Position numbers and translations under genes: made by a program. Shown piece after piece: positions 8,611-18,028 of a DNA stretch of 64,000 nucleotides. Source of the stretch: Tolypothrix brevis GSE-NOS-MK-07-07A (GTDB lineage Bacteria; Cyanobacteriota; Cyanobacteriia; Cyanobacteriales; Nostocaceae); contig JAHHIJ010000001.1 in the NCBI GenBank assembly GCA_019358985.1, positions 1 through 64,000 on the forward strand, given 5' to 3'. Within the stretch, counting starts at the first letter, position 1; each line of letters opens with the position of its first letter. Below the pieces are notes generated by a model. It was given only the letters and a program-made list of their open reading frames with translations. It ran no database searches and was not told the DNA's origin.

Positions 8611-11600
8611 TTACATCGACAAATGCAACTGTGAACCAAGGTTTGTTTTATTGACTTCAATCCGGGCTTGGAAGGCTTCTTTGAGGTGGGGCATATGAGT
8701 TACAGTGAGGATGCAGGCAAAATCGCAAGCGATCGCATTAATCGCGGCAATCAGGCGATCGCATCCTTCGGCATCTTGTGTACCAAAGCCTTCATCTATA
8801 ATCAACAATTGTAACGCCGCCCCTGCCCGTTGCGCTAATAGTTTCGCCAAAGCTAAACGAATCGCAAAGTTAATTCTAAAAGCTTCTCCACCAGAGTAAG
8901 TTTCATAAGCTCGCGTTCCTCTGGCATCAGCAATTAAAATATCTAAAGTGTCTATCAGCTTGGCACTTTTCTTCGCTTTACTACCTCTTCCCGCTTTCTG
9001 CGTAATAAATTGCACATGTAATTGATTCGCGCTCAATCGTGAAAGCAATTGATTTGTCTCTGCTTCCAGTTGAGGCAAGACATTTTCAATCATCAGTGCT
9101 TGGATGCCATTTTTACCAAAAGCTTGCGTTAATTCCTGATAAACGCGCTGTTGTCGCTTGGCTTCTTGCAATTCTTGCTGCTGTTGTAAAAATTGAGTTT
9201 GCAGGATTTCCAGATGTTGAGCAACTTGTTCTAAACGCCCTAATTGCCCGATTTTTTCATCAAGTTCTCGTCTGCGAGCCGCAATTTGTTGCTGTAGGGT
9301 TTCAATTTGAGCAGTTGGGTTTGCTGTTTGTTCAAGTTGGGCAACGATGCTTTCGAGTTGGCGCTCAATTGTTTGCCTTTCAGTCATTCTCTCATGTCTG
9401 GACGCTTCTAAGTCTTGAAATCTGACTTTGAGTTGCGGGTACTGCTGTTGAGCCGACAAAAGTTGTTGATAGCGCAATTCCCAAGATTGCATTTTGCGTA
9501 CAGTTGTGCGAATATTATTATGCTGCTCCGAACTGTAATTAATTTCGGCAATGTGTAGCTCAAGGGCGGCAATTTGTTTAGCACATTCAGAATTGGTTTG
9601 AAGCAGCTGAATTTGACTTTGTAATTCGGCAATTTGCGCTTCAATTTGCGGTTTTCGTGCCGCTATTTGCGAACTTCGCTTGTTTGCGTCTTTAATTTGC
9701 TGAAGTTTAATTTCTGCCCATCGCCAGCGCTCAACTTCACTACGTGCAAGAGCGTGGTCTTGTTCGTTATAATTGAGTTGTTGAAGATATTGATTTAATT
9801 GCTGTAATTCGAGTTGTTTTTCGCTTTCATAATCGCCAACTTCAAGCGATCGCTCTAAATGCTGTTTTTCGGCGGCAATTTGTTGTAGTTGTGCTGACGC
9901 ATCACTGGTAGACTGAAGTTGTGCTGCTAATTGTCCTCTTTGTTCCCGCAAAGCATCATAATTTGCCAACTTTTGCGCTATTTCGCGGTATTCCTGCCTG
10001 AGTACCTGAATTTCTCTATCCGAAAATGCCATTTGCTCTCGGAATACCCACAATTGCCCTTCCGTATCCTTGTACTCTGCTTTGGTTTTATCTGTGACTC
10101 GATTCCAATGATGTTCATCCAAAGGACGTTCGCACAATGGACAAAGGGCATTTGGATTTTGCAACATTTGCAATTTTTGATCTAATTCTCCCAACAGTCT
10201 TTCATACTCTCGTTGCTGCGCTTGCAAGCGTTCGATAAAGTGACGCCTTTCTTGTCCTTTTTCCTGCACTCGTTGCAGATAAACTCGCTTTTTCTCTAAT
10301 TCTTCAATTTGCGTTCCGACATCTATCACCGCTTGTTGCAGTTGCGGTTGGCGTCCAAATGCGCGTTGCAGTTGCTTTTCTGCTTGTTGGAGTTGTTCGA
10401 GTCGCGCTACCAAACCGGCACCAACCCGATCTAACTGGGTTTGCAAAGTCCCTCGCTGTTGCAATAAGGGAGATACTTGCATTTGTAGTTGATCTAAATG
10501 AGCAACTCGGTTACGCGCTTTTGTTAGTTGTGCTAAAGCTGTTTCAACTTCGCTTTTATTGGTGAGAGTATGTTGAATTTCTTGCTCTTGTTGCTGCAAA
10601 ACCTCTAATTGAGCGTAAGCTTGTTGCAGTTGTCGTTCTTGATCGTTAATTTGTTTCGTCAGTTGATGTTGTAGTTGTTGACGCTGTTGTACTCGCTGTG
10701 TATATTCTTCAAATTTGGCGCTTAAAGATTCTTCTTGAGATTGTAGCGTTTGATATTGCGCTAACCCTGCTTTTATCTCGGTTTCTTGACTTAAGATTGC
10801 TTGTAATTCGGATAGCTGACTATTAATTGCTAGCTGTTCTTGTTGCAAGCGATCGCAATCAGAACTAAGATTTTGGTATTGTTGCCTGACAAAGCTCAGT
10901 TGTTCAGTCCAATTTTGCCGAGTCAGCTGGACAACTTGCAAACTTTGGATTTGAATATTATCAAAAGCTTGTTTTTGTTGCAGTTGATTGAGTTCAACTT
11001 CTAATTCTGCTTGTTGTGCTTGTGTCTCAGAGCCTTTTTGCAGTTGAGTTTTGCTCGACTCCAAAGAACGCTCTAATTCTTCTACCTTTGCTTTAAACTG
11101 ACGAGACGATTCTTTGGCTCGTTCCTCCAATTCATCGTATTGATTTAGCTTCAATAACTCTGCTAAAATTTCCTTGCGTTCATTCGGACGCTTGAGCATA
11201 AACTCGTCCGCACGACCTTGACGCAGGTAGGCGGAGTTAATAAAAGTTTCATAATCGAGCTTAATATGTTCTAAAATAACATCTTGAGTTGCCCTTACTC
11301 CTTTGCCGGTAAGTGCGCGAAACCCAGAAGGTGTTTCCACTTGAAATTCTAAAACGCCAGTTCCACCACGAGGACGGGTACGAATAACTCGATAAATTTG
11401 CTGATTGTTTTGAAAAGTGAAATCAACTCGAACTTCTTTTGCTCCAGAATGAATCACATCATCTTCAACACCGGCGCGGCTTTGACCCCAAATAGCCCAA
11501 GTGATAGCTTCGAGAAGGGAAGATTTACCCGCACCATTGGAACCACAAATACAAGCCGTATGCAAGCCGCGAAAATCTAAGGTTGCATCACGGTAACTGA

Positions 11601-11634
11601 GAAAGTTTTTGAGGATTAGTTGTACTGGGATCAT
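8611..11634 (-). CDS. sbcC: SbcC/Rad50-type exonuclease ATPase subunit
   Basis: A 1007-residue SMC-like ATPase. The N-terminal Walker A is GSNGAGKSS (residues 31-39). Long coiled-coil arms rich in Gln and Leu flank a zinc hook CPLC near residue 497. The C-terminal lobe has the signature YSGGEAFRINFAIRLALA (near 910) and Walker B LLIIDEGFGTQD (near 943). This is the SbcC/Rad50 layout and full length. With the SbcD nuclease, which is not in this window, the family processes DNA ends and cleaves hairpins. The gene stands alone, tail to tail with the AAA-like gene. The abundant palindromes in this genome are the kind of structure that SbcCD cuts. Confidence 0.93.
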   Translation of the reverse strand: MIPVQLILKNFLSYRDATLDFRGLHTACICGSNGAGKSSLLEAITWAIWGQSRAGVEDDVIHSGAKEVRVDFTFQNNQQIYRVIRTRPRGGTGVLEFQVETPSGFRALTGKGVRATQDVILEHIKLDYETFINSAYLRQGRADEFMLKRPNERKEILAELLKLNQYDELEERAKESSRQFKAKVEELERSLESSKTQLQKGSETQAQQAELEVELNQLQQKQAFDNIQIQSLQVVQLTRQNWTEQLSFVRQQYQNLSSDCDRLQQEQLAINSQLSELQAILSQETEIKAGLAQYQTLQSQEESLSAKFEEYTQRVQQRQQLQHQLTKQINDQERQLQQAYAQLEVLQQQEQEIQHTLTNKSEVETALAQLTKARNRVAHLDQLQMQVSPLLQQRGTLQTQLDRVGAGLVARLEQLQQAEKQLQRAFGRQPQLQQAVIDVGTQIEELEKKRVYLQRVQEKGQERRHFIERLQAQQREYERLLGELDQKLQMLQNPNALCPLCERPLDEHHWNRVTDKTKAEYKDTEGQLWVFREQMAFSDREIQVLRQEYREIAQKLANYDALREQRGQLAAQLQSTSDASAQLQQIAAEKQHLERSLEVGDYESEKQLELQQLNQYLQQLNYNEQDHALARSEVERWRWAEIKLQQIKDANKRSSQIAARKPQIEAQIAELQSQIQLLQTNSECAKQIAALELHIAEINYSSEQHNNIRTTVRKMQSWELRYQQLLSAQQQYPQLKVRFQDLEASRHERMTERQTIERQLESIVAQLEQTANPTAQIETLQQQIAARRRELDEKIGQLGRLEQVAQHLEILQTQFLQQQQELQEAKRQQRVYQELTQAFGKNGIQALMIENVLPQLEAETNQLLSRLSANQLHVQFITQKAGRGSKAKKSAKLIDTLDILIADARGTRAYETYSGGEAFRINFAIRLALAKLLAQRAGAALQLLIIDEGFGTQDAEGCDRLIAAINAIACDFACILTVTHMPHLKEAFQARIEVNKTNLGSQLHLSM

Positions 11635-12363
11635 CGAGGCTATAGCGCCACATATACTACATTTTCTAAATAACAGTACAGATGCACTTATAAATTAGTT
11701 TACCTATCTGGAAATCATGTTTCTAGTATTAAAGACATTAATTTTACAAAAATTAACAATATGATCGTCGTATTTTTCTTGTTATGCAAAAAATTTTATT
11801 TGAGTGAGAAAAAATTAACCTGTCGCGGGCTTTCGCTTTCAGTTAACATACATATGAAAGCAGGGAGGATAAATAAAGGGGACAAGAGAAAAACTTTCCC
11901 CTACAGCCTGACTCCGCTTTGTTGGCTACTTTTGCTCCCTGATCGCACTATGAATAAAAATCGCAGATTATATTCAAGATGATAGTTTATATATTAGACA
12001 TCTGTTGGAAAAGATGTAGAGACGTAGCACAGAATAGTCTAATCAAGGGTTTCGGGTAACGCATAGTTCATTTTTGGAGATGTCTATTAGGCGAGTTCAA
12101 GATGTGCAGGAGCAAAGCAGGCACTATTTTTGGATAATCTAAAAAAATCTTTCTTTAAATAAAAGCGATCGCTTGGGGTTTCAACTTGACTTCTGTACTT
12201 ACAGCAGATTTGGTATTGTTGTTAACAAAATTTACACCAAGACAAGTTTGAGGAGAAAATCTAAAGTAAAAATAAAGTATTAATGCATAAGATTGCGAAT
12301 TTGTCTACAATATAAATAAGAGTTCGCATTCAGCCGATCGCTTCTATTCAATGGCATACATAT
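11635..12363. other. Intergenic region upstream of sbcC
   Basis: This AT-rich spacer has no convincing gene. At 12000-12090 there is a rearranged, partial copy of the palindromic repeat seen at 13399 and 61123 (AGACATCTGTTGGAAAAGATG, GTAGAGACGTAGCAC and GATGTCTATT). One HIP1 site lies near 12165. The open frame at 11761-11982 has no coding character. Confidence 0.4.
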
Positions 12364-12543
12364 GTGGACATAAATAGTCAAAAAAGATTCTGGAACAAAT
12401 TCGTTAACTCTGCGTCATATATTAATCTTGCCAATAACACCTCAATTGTCAGAAATAAAATAGAATATGTCAAGGAACAATTTGACAAACTTCCAGTCAT
12501 AGAGACTCTTTCGCCTTCGGAATATGCCTATAGACAGGTTTAA
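12364..12543 (+). pseudogene. Short 59-codon frame, possibly a broken gene
   Basis: A GTG at 12364 opens a 59-residue frame beginning MDINSQKRFWNKFVNSASYI and ending PSEYAYRQV. The same frame is open upstream to 12316, and it continues past the TAA at 12541 with KVLETISVNRRH to a second stop, so the TAA may be a recent nonsense change (CAA to TAA). The composition looks like a real helical protein, but I do not recognise it. It ends about 70 bases before the secreted-protein gene. Confidence 0.3.
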
Positions 12544-12613
12544 AAAGTTTTAGAAACAATCTCAGTAAATCGACGTCATTAAACATATGATAAAAACAAA
12601 CGGAAACCCTCTT

Positions 12614-13279
12614 ATGACTCACCTTAATCGCTGGAAATATGCAACGGCTGCACTCATGTCAATGGCTGTAACCACTGGTGCTATTGTCCCCATGTTTATA
12701 TCTACACCTGCTAGCGCACAACGCATTTATGGTCAATCAAGATCAGTTTCTATTCCTAGCGGAGTGACATTTCCTGTAGCTTATGAAAAAGATAAAGTTG
12801 TTGTTACTCCTGGAGAAACTACACCGTTAACACTAACAGTTGCAAGCAACATTATTGATAGCAGCAGAAATGTATTGGTTCCTGCGGGAACTCAAATTGT
12901 CGGACAATTGCAACCAGTAACTAGAAACGGTAAAAAAGGTGTTCAATTCGTTGCCCAAGAGTTAGTTTTTGCTTCTGGTCAGCGTCAGTTTGTAAATGCT
13001 TCTTCTCCGGTAGTTACCAGAACTGAAAAAATCAGCAAAGGAACCGATACAAGTAGAATTGTCACAGATGCAGCGATTGGCGCGGGTGCTGCCAGCGTAA
13101 TATCACTAATTACAGGCGATCGCAGAATTCAAGCAATTGAACCGATTGGTGGTGCGGCAGCTGGTGCAGCGGCAAGTGTGCTGTTACGCAAAAACCAAAC
13201 TGAAGTCTTCGTCCTCAAACCAGAACAAGATTTAAATATAACTCTGCGTTCTAATTTGGTAGTATCCCGTTCTTACTAG
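12614..13279 (+). CDS. Secreted protein, VirB10/TrbI-like domain, paralogue of the 14276 gene
   Basis: From ATG 12614 (a second ATG lies nine codons upstream at 12587) there is a clear signal peptide, LNRWKYATAALMSMAV with cleavage expected after STPASAQ. The mature part, about 185 residues, starts with a strand-rich domain (IPSGVTFPVAYEKDKVVVTP, then VPAGTQIVGQLQPV) and ends with a Gly/Ala-rich segment and a final strand. The whole mature part is homologous to the C-terminal half of the SLH protein at 14276. The phrase PAGTxIxGxL recalls the TrbI/VirB10 beta-barrel fold, but no conjugation genes are near, so I infer only an envelope or periplasmic role. Confidence 0.7.
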   Translation: MTHLNRWKYATAALMSMAVTTGAIVPMFISTPASAQRIYGQSRSVSIPSGVTFPVAYEKDKVVVTPGETTPLTLTVASNIIDSSRNVLVPAGTQIVGQLQPVTRNGKKGVQFVAQELVFASGQRQFVNASSPVVTRTEKISKGTDTSRIVTDAAIGAGAASVISLITGDRRIQAIEPIGGAAAGAAASVLLRKNQTEVFVLKPEQDLNITLRSNLVVSRSY

Positions 13280-13398
13280 GCTTAACTAAACTTAAGCCGT
13301 GACTTTGATCATTTCTAACGAGCGATCGCATACACAGATTCAAGTGGCGATCGCTTAATTTTTCACTTCCAATATATTAGACATCAACCGAATTTAAT

Positions 13399-13696
13399 TA
13401 TGCGTTAACCGAAACCCTTATAGAGAGGCGAAATTTCGCGTCTCTACATTCTTTTCCAGCAGATGTCTATTAATAATGTAGAGACGTAGCACTGCTACGT
13501 CTCCATATGTGTATTTTTTCACCGCACACTCATACTGCTACTTTTCATATGCGTTAACCGAAACCCTTGTAGAGAGGCGAAATTTCGCGTCTCTACATTC
13601 TTTTCCAGCAGATGTCTATTAATAATGTAGAGACGTAGCACTGCTACGTCTCCATATGTGTATTTTTTCACCGCACACTCATACTGTTACTTTTCA
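13399..13696. repeat. Tandem duplication of a 149-bp palindromic repeat
   Basis: Copies at 13399-13547 and 13548-13696 differ at only two positions that I can see (CTTATAG/CTTGTAG and CTGCTAC/CTGTTAC). Each contains an interrupted palindrome GAGGCGAAATTTCGCGTCTC and a near-perfect hairpin GAGACGTAGCACTGCTACGT followed by CTC. The hairpin core recurs at 61123-61149 and, in part, near 12015. Confidence 0.85.
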
Positions 13697-14040
13697 GTAG
13701 ATTAAGGTATGCCGTCAGTCAGTTAAGCAACATTATATCTGAAAGCGATACTTATCCTATTTAAAACCTGATTCTTGCCAAAGCTAGATTTGATTAGCTT
13801 TTACGGCGTTTCCCTGGAGATTTATTTTAAATTAATTAATAGTAAAAAAACTCTTGCTTTTCCCGCAACTATTTTTTTAAAGGCACGTCTTACTGAATAT
13901 CAAGGATTGTTTAAATACTTATGTCGTAGCTCAGACTGCTCATAAGTTGATAGTTTGTCATGCTGAAACATGCTATCTCAAAAAGCAATTAAACAAACTT
14001 GATTTAACTCAGTGCAAATACCCTTGAAGTTAGCTAACAA
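13697..14040. other. AT-rich spacer before the SLH gene
   Basis: No gene or named element is recognised in this AT-rich stretch between the tandem repeat and the small inverted-repeat element at 14041. It probably belongs to the long leader of the SLH gene. Confidence 0.3.
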
Positions 14041-14153
14041 ATAGCAATACTATAGCAGTCTGATCAGGAGAGCATGAAAAGTTAGATTCCCGACTTCTTC
14101 AAGAAGTCGGGAATCTGAATCGCGAAATTGCACTTGGGATCTAGTATTGCTAT
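14041..14153. mobile_element. 113-bp inverted-repeat element with a central palindrome
   Basis: Perfect 12-bp terminal repeats ATAGCAATACTA (14041-14052) and TAGTATTGCTAT (14142-14153) enclose a hairpin with 16-bp perfect arms (14084-14099 and 14101-14116, core CCCGACTTCTT). The GATTCCCGACTTCTT hairpin is a common cyanobacterial intergenic repeat. No ORF is present. Flanking target duplication is not clear. Confidence 0.65.
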
Positions 14154-14275
14154 ATGAACGTTATAGCTAACTAAAACTATTGAGAAAACTCATTGATTAC
14201 TTGGAACTATTTATCTGATAAATTGTCTGAGTAATTAACACAAAATAAACAGAATTGGTGGGGAGAACGGATTCA

Positions 14276-15517
14276 ATGTTTAGTTTAAATCGCTGCAAAA
14301 AAACAACAGCTGCACTGATGAGTTTGAGCGTAACAGCAGTTGCTGTAGCACCCTTCATTGCACCTGCACCATCATTTGCTCAAACAACTTTTTCTGATGT
14401 TAACTCTAACTATTGGGCAGGAGAGTTTATTCAAAAATTATCAGAACGAGGCGTTATTGCTGGCTTTCCTGATGGTACATTTCGCCCAGAAGAACCAGTA
14501 ACCCGCGCTCAATTCGCCGCAATGGTTCGCAAAGCTTTCCAAAAAGCGCCAAAACGCGAAGCAACTCGATTTAACGATGTAGCTAGCAATTATTGGGCGT
14601 ACAGCGCGATTCAAGAAGCTTATACTACTGGTTTCTTATCAGGATATCCCGGCAATCGCTTCGAGCCTAACCAAGCTATTCCTCGGCAACAAGTTTTAGT
14701 TTCTCTCGCCAATGGTCTAGAATATTCTGCTAGCAGTAACGCTGAAAGCACTCTGCAATATTACAACGACTCTTCTAATATCGCTGGTTATGCCCGCAAT
14801 CCCATCGCAGCAGCAACTGAAAAGCGAATTGTCGTCAACTATCCTAATATTAACTTCCTCAATCCTACCCAAACTGCTACACGAGCGCAAGTAGCGGGTT
14901 TTATCTATCAAGCGTTGGTTAGCACCAATCAAGCTACCGCAATTAACTCACCTTACATTGTCGCTGCTCAATCGACTACTCCCACACCAGTAGCTGTGAA
15001 AATCCCTCAAGGAACAGCTATTCCTATTAAATACGACAAAGCAGAAAAAATCCTCGTAACTAAGGAAGAAACAGCGCCTTTGACACTCACAGTAGCGCAA
15101 AATGTGGTAACACAAGAAGGAACTATTGTAATTCCTGCTGGTAGTCAGGTTGTCGGTCAACTGAAACCAGTTAAAGGTGGTTCTCAATTCGTTGCTCAGA
15201 AATTGATTTTGCCTTCAGGTCAAGAGTATCCAATCAACGCTACTTCGGAAGTAATTAGCAAAACCGAAACAGTGAAAAAAGGCATTAGTACTTCGGCTAT
15301 TCTTAAGAATACCGTATTGGGTGCAGGTGCCGCTGCTGCCGTCTCTGCTGTCACAGGCGATCGCGCTATCCGTGCAGAAGAAGTTTTGGGTGGTGCTGGT
15401 ATCGGCGCCTTGATCGGTCTATTCTTTGGTAAAAAGAGCGTTGACTTAATTGCGATCGAGCCAAACACCGATTTACAAATGACAATCAATCAAGACTTCC
15501 AAGTTTCACTTAAATAG
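14276..15517 (+). CDS. SLH-domain envelope protein with VirB10-like C-terminal domain
   Basis: I start at ATG 14276 because the signal peptide (MFSLNRCKKTTAALMSLSVT, cut after APSFAQ) begins there and a GGGGAGA stretch lies about ten bases upstream; the in-frame GTG at 14255 is less likely. Of 413 residues, three S-layer homology repeats occupy about 35-210: FSDVNSNYWAGEFIQKL, FNDVASNYWAYSAIQEA and a weaker third one. SLH repeats bind pyruvylated or other secondary cell-wall polymers. The C-terminal 180 residues repeat the fold of the protein at 12614 (IPQGTAIPIKYDKAEKILVT; IPAGSQVVGQLKPV). The two genes are paralogues separated by repeats. An envelope structural role is inferred. Confidence 0.8.
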   Translation: MFSLNRCKKTTAALMSLSVTAVAVAPFIAPAPSFAQTTFSDVNSNYWAGEFIQKLSERGVIAGFPDGTFRPEEPVTRAQFAAMVRKAFQKAPKREATRFNDVASNYWAYSAIQEAYTTGFLSGYPGNRFEPNQAIPRQQVLVSLANGLEYSASSNAESTLQYYNDSSNIAGYARNPIAAATEKRIVVNYPNINFLNPTQTATRAQVAGFIYQALVSTNQATAINSPYIVAAQSTTPTPVAVKIPQGTAIPIKYDKAEKILVTKEETAPLTLTVAQNVVTQEGTIVIPAGSQVVGQLKPVKGGSQFVAQKLILPSGQEYPINATSEVISKTETVKKGISTSAILKNTVLGAGAAAAVSAVTGDRAIRAEEVLGGAGIGALIGLFFGKKSVDLIAIEPNTDLQMTINQDFQVSLK

Positions 15518-15636
15518 TTATACCATTTCTGTGTGAAGTTGCGCCTAATTTAGCCCACGCAGGTGGGCTTTGTACGTGTAGCCGCGAGTTTACTCGTCGG
15601 GTTATTAAGCGCAGCCTCATAAAGAATTGGTATTAG
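15517..15636. mobile_element. 120-bp imperfect inverted-repeat (MITE-like) element
   Basis: The ends share a 28-base imperfect inverted repeat: ATACCATTTCTGTGTGAAGT on the left and, read on the other strand, ATACCAATTCTTTATGAGGC on the right. Inside is the hairpin AGCCCACGCAGGTGGGCT. It lies directly after the SLH gene, whose stop codon is at its border, and may also act as its transcription end. A similar internal sequence (CCCACGTAGGTGGGC) is found in the element at 43985. Confidence 0.55.
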
Positions 15637-15688
15637 TTGTTAGTTGTTAGTGGATAGTGGTAAACAACGATCGCTCAACAACCAACAA

Positions 15689-17014
15689 CTAACCCTCAAC
15701 AATCGGCAACCAAATAATAAAAGTGGTTCCTGGTGCTGAGGGTGATTTAATTATTGAATTAATTGCAGGGCTGAAAACTTGAATTTCGCCCTGCATTTGC
15801 TGTATTAATTGTTTAGCGATCGCTAACCCCAATCCAGAACCAGGAATTTCTGTTTCGGCTTGTACACCGCGATAATGTCGTTCTCCCAGATGTTCTAAAT
15901 CTTGTTGGGGAATCCCCGGACCATTGTCACTGATGGCAATTCCGCAAAAATGAGGTTTTTCTTGTCCTGCCTGAATTAAAATCTTACCACCAGTAGGAGT
16001 GTATTTCAAGGCGTTGTCGATAACATTACTTAATACTTCTCGTAATGTTTTGGAATTAGCGCGGACTAAAGGTAAATTTGGTGGAATATCCGAAATTAAT
16101 TGCAGTTTTCTTTCTTGGGCGATCGCTTTAGCTGACACTAATAATGGATTTAAGATATCAACTAAAGCCAAGTCAGCTTCTTTGTCTTCGCTTCCGGGTA
16201 ATAACAGCGGTGGTTTCGGCTCGTTCTGCACAGTTGCTTCCACAAATACTTGTTTGTCTGGAAGTTTGAACGGTGCTAAATCTCCTGCTGTTAAATCAAT
16301 GACTTTATCGAACTGTTGCAGTAATTCTTCAAGGCGATCGCTTTCTCGAACTATACTTGCGGCTACTTCCCGATTAGCATCGCCTGAGCGTAGTCGCTTG
16401 AGAAGTAGTTTACCAAAAGTCCGCAAAGCTGTAAGCGGGTTGCGAAACTGGTGCAATAAGTTATCGAGTAAATCCTGTTGCTTTTCTTGGATAATTTGCT
16501 GTTGATGCAACGAGTGCTCTAACCAGGCTCGACGCTGATCTAAAATGATTGCGATCGCTAAAGTTTGGGCTATCCTTTGAATTTCACTGCGCTCCTTTTC
16601 ATCCCATCCTCTGTCTTCTCTGGCTGTCACCAACAATCCCATCATCACACCCTCGTGAATTAGAGGTAAAACAATTTGATTGTCATTTAATACATATTCT
16701 TCTTGTAAAGGGGGTTGTGCCTCATTTGGCGTTTGGGATGCTGATGGTCTCAATAACTTCTGTTTTGGTAATGCTAAAGCATTTCTGACTGTAAAGGACT
16801 TGCGTGTTGATACCGGAGCAGTGTCTTCTATGAACCGAACTACTGCCGTATCAGGGTAAACCACTACAGGAATCAGTTTTGCTTCACCCGTCGTCGCTTC
16901 TGCCAATTCTTGCGTCAAATACACGACACTCAGAGTTGCTCCCAGCCCTTGGGTTAACAGTGCGATTTGCTCTTGGCACAGAGTAACAAACTCAGAACTG
17001 GCAGACATTAACAT
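15689..17014 (-). CDS. GAF-domain sensor histidine kinase
   Basis: A 441-residue soluble kinase with no membrane segment. Residues about 1-170 resemble a GAF domain (NQIVLPLIHEGVMMGLLVTA, then RIAQTLAIAIILDQ). The HisKA box is LLHQFRNPLTALRTFGKLLL with the phospho-accepting His near residue 188. The C-terminal HATPase has LREVLSNVIDNALKYTP (N box), ISDNGPGIP (G1) and GSGLGLAIAKQLI (G2). All motifs are intact, so it should autophosphorylate; no response regulator is nearby. It is divergent from the DUF3155 gene. Start ATG at 17014 or two codons later. Confidence 0.88.
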   Translation of the reverse strand: MLMSASSEFVTLCQEQIALLTQGLGATLSVVYLTQELAEATTGEAKLIPVVVYPDTAVVRFIEDTAPVSTRKSFTVRNALALPKQKLLRPSASQTPNEAQPPLQEEYVLNDNQIVLPLIHEGVMMGLLVTAREDRGWDEKERSEIQRIAQTLAIAIILDQRRAWLEHSLHQQQIIQEKQQDLLDNLLHQFRNPLTALRTFGKLLLKRLRSGDANREVAASIVRESDRLEELLQQFDKVIDLTAGDLAPFKLPDKQVFVEATVQNEPKPPLLLPGSEDKEADLALVDILNPLLVSAKAIAQERKLQLISDIPPNLPLVRANSKTLREVLSNVIDNALKYTPTGGKILIQAGQEKPHFCGIAISDNGPGIPQQDLEHLGERHYRGVQAETEIPGSGLGLAIAKQLIQQMQGEIQVFSPAINSIIKSPSAPGTTFIIWLPIVEG

Positions 17015-17162
17015 TTTTCACATCTTGCTTAAAATTACAGAATATGAGGGATGGTTAAGTCACATACCTTAGTTTTTCCCTCATTCATTTAATAAAGCTT
17101 AACTAAAACTTGCAAGTAATGCTTTGCTCTTTGGGATTATATACTTGACTTCTTTTAATTTC

Positions 17163-17191
17163 TTGACATTTACAAGTATTACTTCTATTGT
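17163..17191 (+). promoter_or_regulatory. Sigma70-type promoter of the DUF3155 gene
   Basis: TTGACA at 17163-17168, a 17-base spacer and TATTGT at 17186-17191 form a near-consensus promoter. It points to the DUF3155 gene, whose TTG start lies about 110 bases downstream, leaving a leader of roughly 100 bases. Confidence 0.6.
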
Positions 17192-17299
17192 ATTAAAACT
17201 TAAGAAACTATTGATTTTTTTAAGTAGAACTTATATAATGACGACGTGTTTTGTAGCTATCACTACAATCTGTGTAGCTTGAAAGAGGAGGAAAATAGG

Positions 17300-17617
17300 T
17301 TGGCAAGGAGACGCAAACGGAAGAGTCGTCGTCGCCAGGAAGGGCGACGTATCCTGGAGCATGTGCCTCAATATAACATCGAAAGCGGCGAAGAGAAGCC
17401 TGTGACAGCAGCGAGAAAATTTATTCAAGCTGAAGGTATATTGCCGCCCGCCTTGCTACTCGTAAAGCGGAATGAACACACCACAGACCGCTATTTCTGG
17501 GCAGAAAAGGGGCTGTTTGGTGCTCAATACGTAGAAGAGAACCATTTCCTGTTTCCTAGCTTGAGGGTATTAGAAAATCCTTCAGGTCAAGAAACTCTAG
17601 CTCTGGCTAGCCGTTAA
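17300..17617 (+). CDS. DUF3155 family cyanobacterial protein
   Basis: The protein begins LARRRKRKSRRRQEGRRILE, then PQYNIESGEEKPVTAARKFI; this very basic N-terminus followed by a conserved core is typical of the cyanobacterial DUF3155 family. I choose the TTG at 17300 because the family starts ARRRKRKS and a strong ribosome site GAGGAGG (17286-17292) is eight bases upstream; the frame from a GTG at 17246 would add 18 atypical residues. Length is 105 residues. Function is unknown; the basic tail suggests nucleic-acid or ribosome contact. It is divergent from the histidine kinase. Confidence 0.85.
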   Translation: MARRRKRKSRRRQEGRRILEHVPQYNIESGEEKPVTAARKFIQAEGILPPALLLVKRNEHTTDRYFWAEKGLFGAQYVEENHFLFPSLRVLENPSGQETLALASR

Positions 17618-17748
17618 AAAAGAAATAGTTGTCTTAGAGATTGAGCTTGTGCTTGTGACAATTATTAACTGGCAAAATTGTTCAGTTATTTAAAAATTGA
17701 ATTTTTTTTAAGTTTTCAGATGATTTGCCAGTCGAGCCAGTCTAAGTA

Positions 17749-17806
17749 ATACAAACAATCAACTCCTATCAAACTGCGCTTGTTTGCGAGGGTTGATTGT
17801 TTGTAT
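17749..17806. terminator. Long hairpin between convergent genes
   Basis: A perfect 15-bp inverted repeat, ATACAAACAATCAAC (17749-17763) and GTTGATTGTTTGTAT (17792-17806), separated by 28 bases. It lies between the DUF3155 gene and the convergent CCB1-like gene. There is no long T tract, so a factor-independent terminator is only plausible; it could also be a small repeat. Confidence 0.45.
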
Positions 17807-18028
17807 TGTTAGATATTTCACTCGTCATGAGGATAAAGCGATCGCGTCACACAAGTAGCGCGTACTGATAAAATGCGAATTGTGTTTCCTTGGTAAAAGT
17901 TTATTACTTTGGCAAGAGGAAACTTTTAACGACATTACGAGTGATATTTAATAGCTTTTCCCCCAGGTAAAGTCTTTTTTTTCGTCACCAGCTTACATCT
18001 CAATCATCAAAGATACTTAAAATTTCGG

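Noticed and set aside
11761-11982. 73-codon plus-strand frame upstream of sbcC
   Set aside because: Odd composition, no ribosome site and no recognisable domain; it lies in AT-rich spacer DNA.
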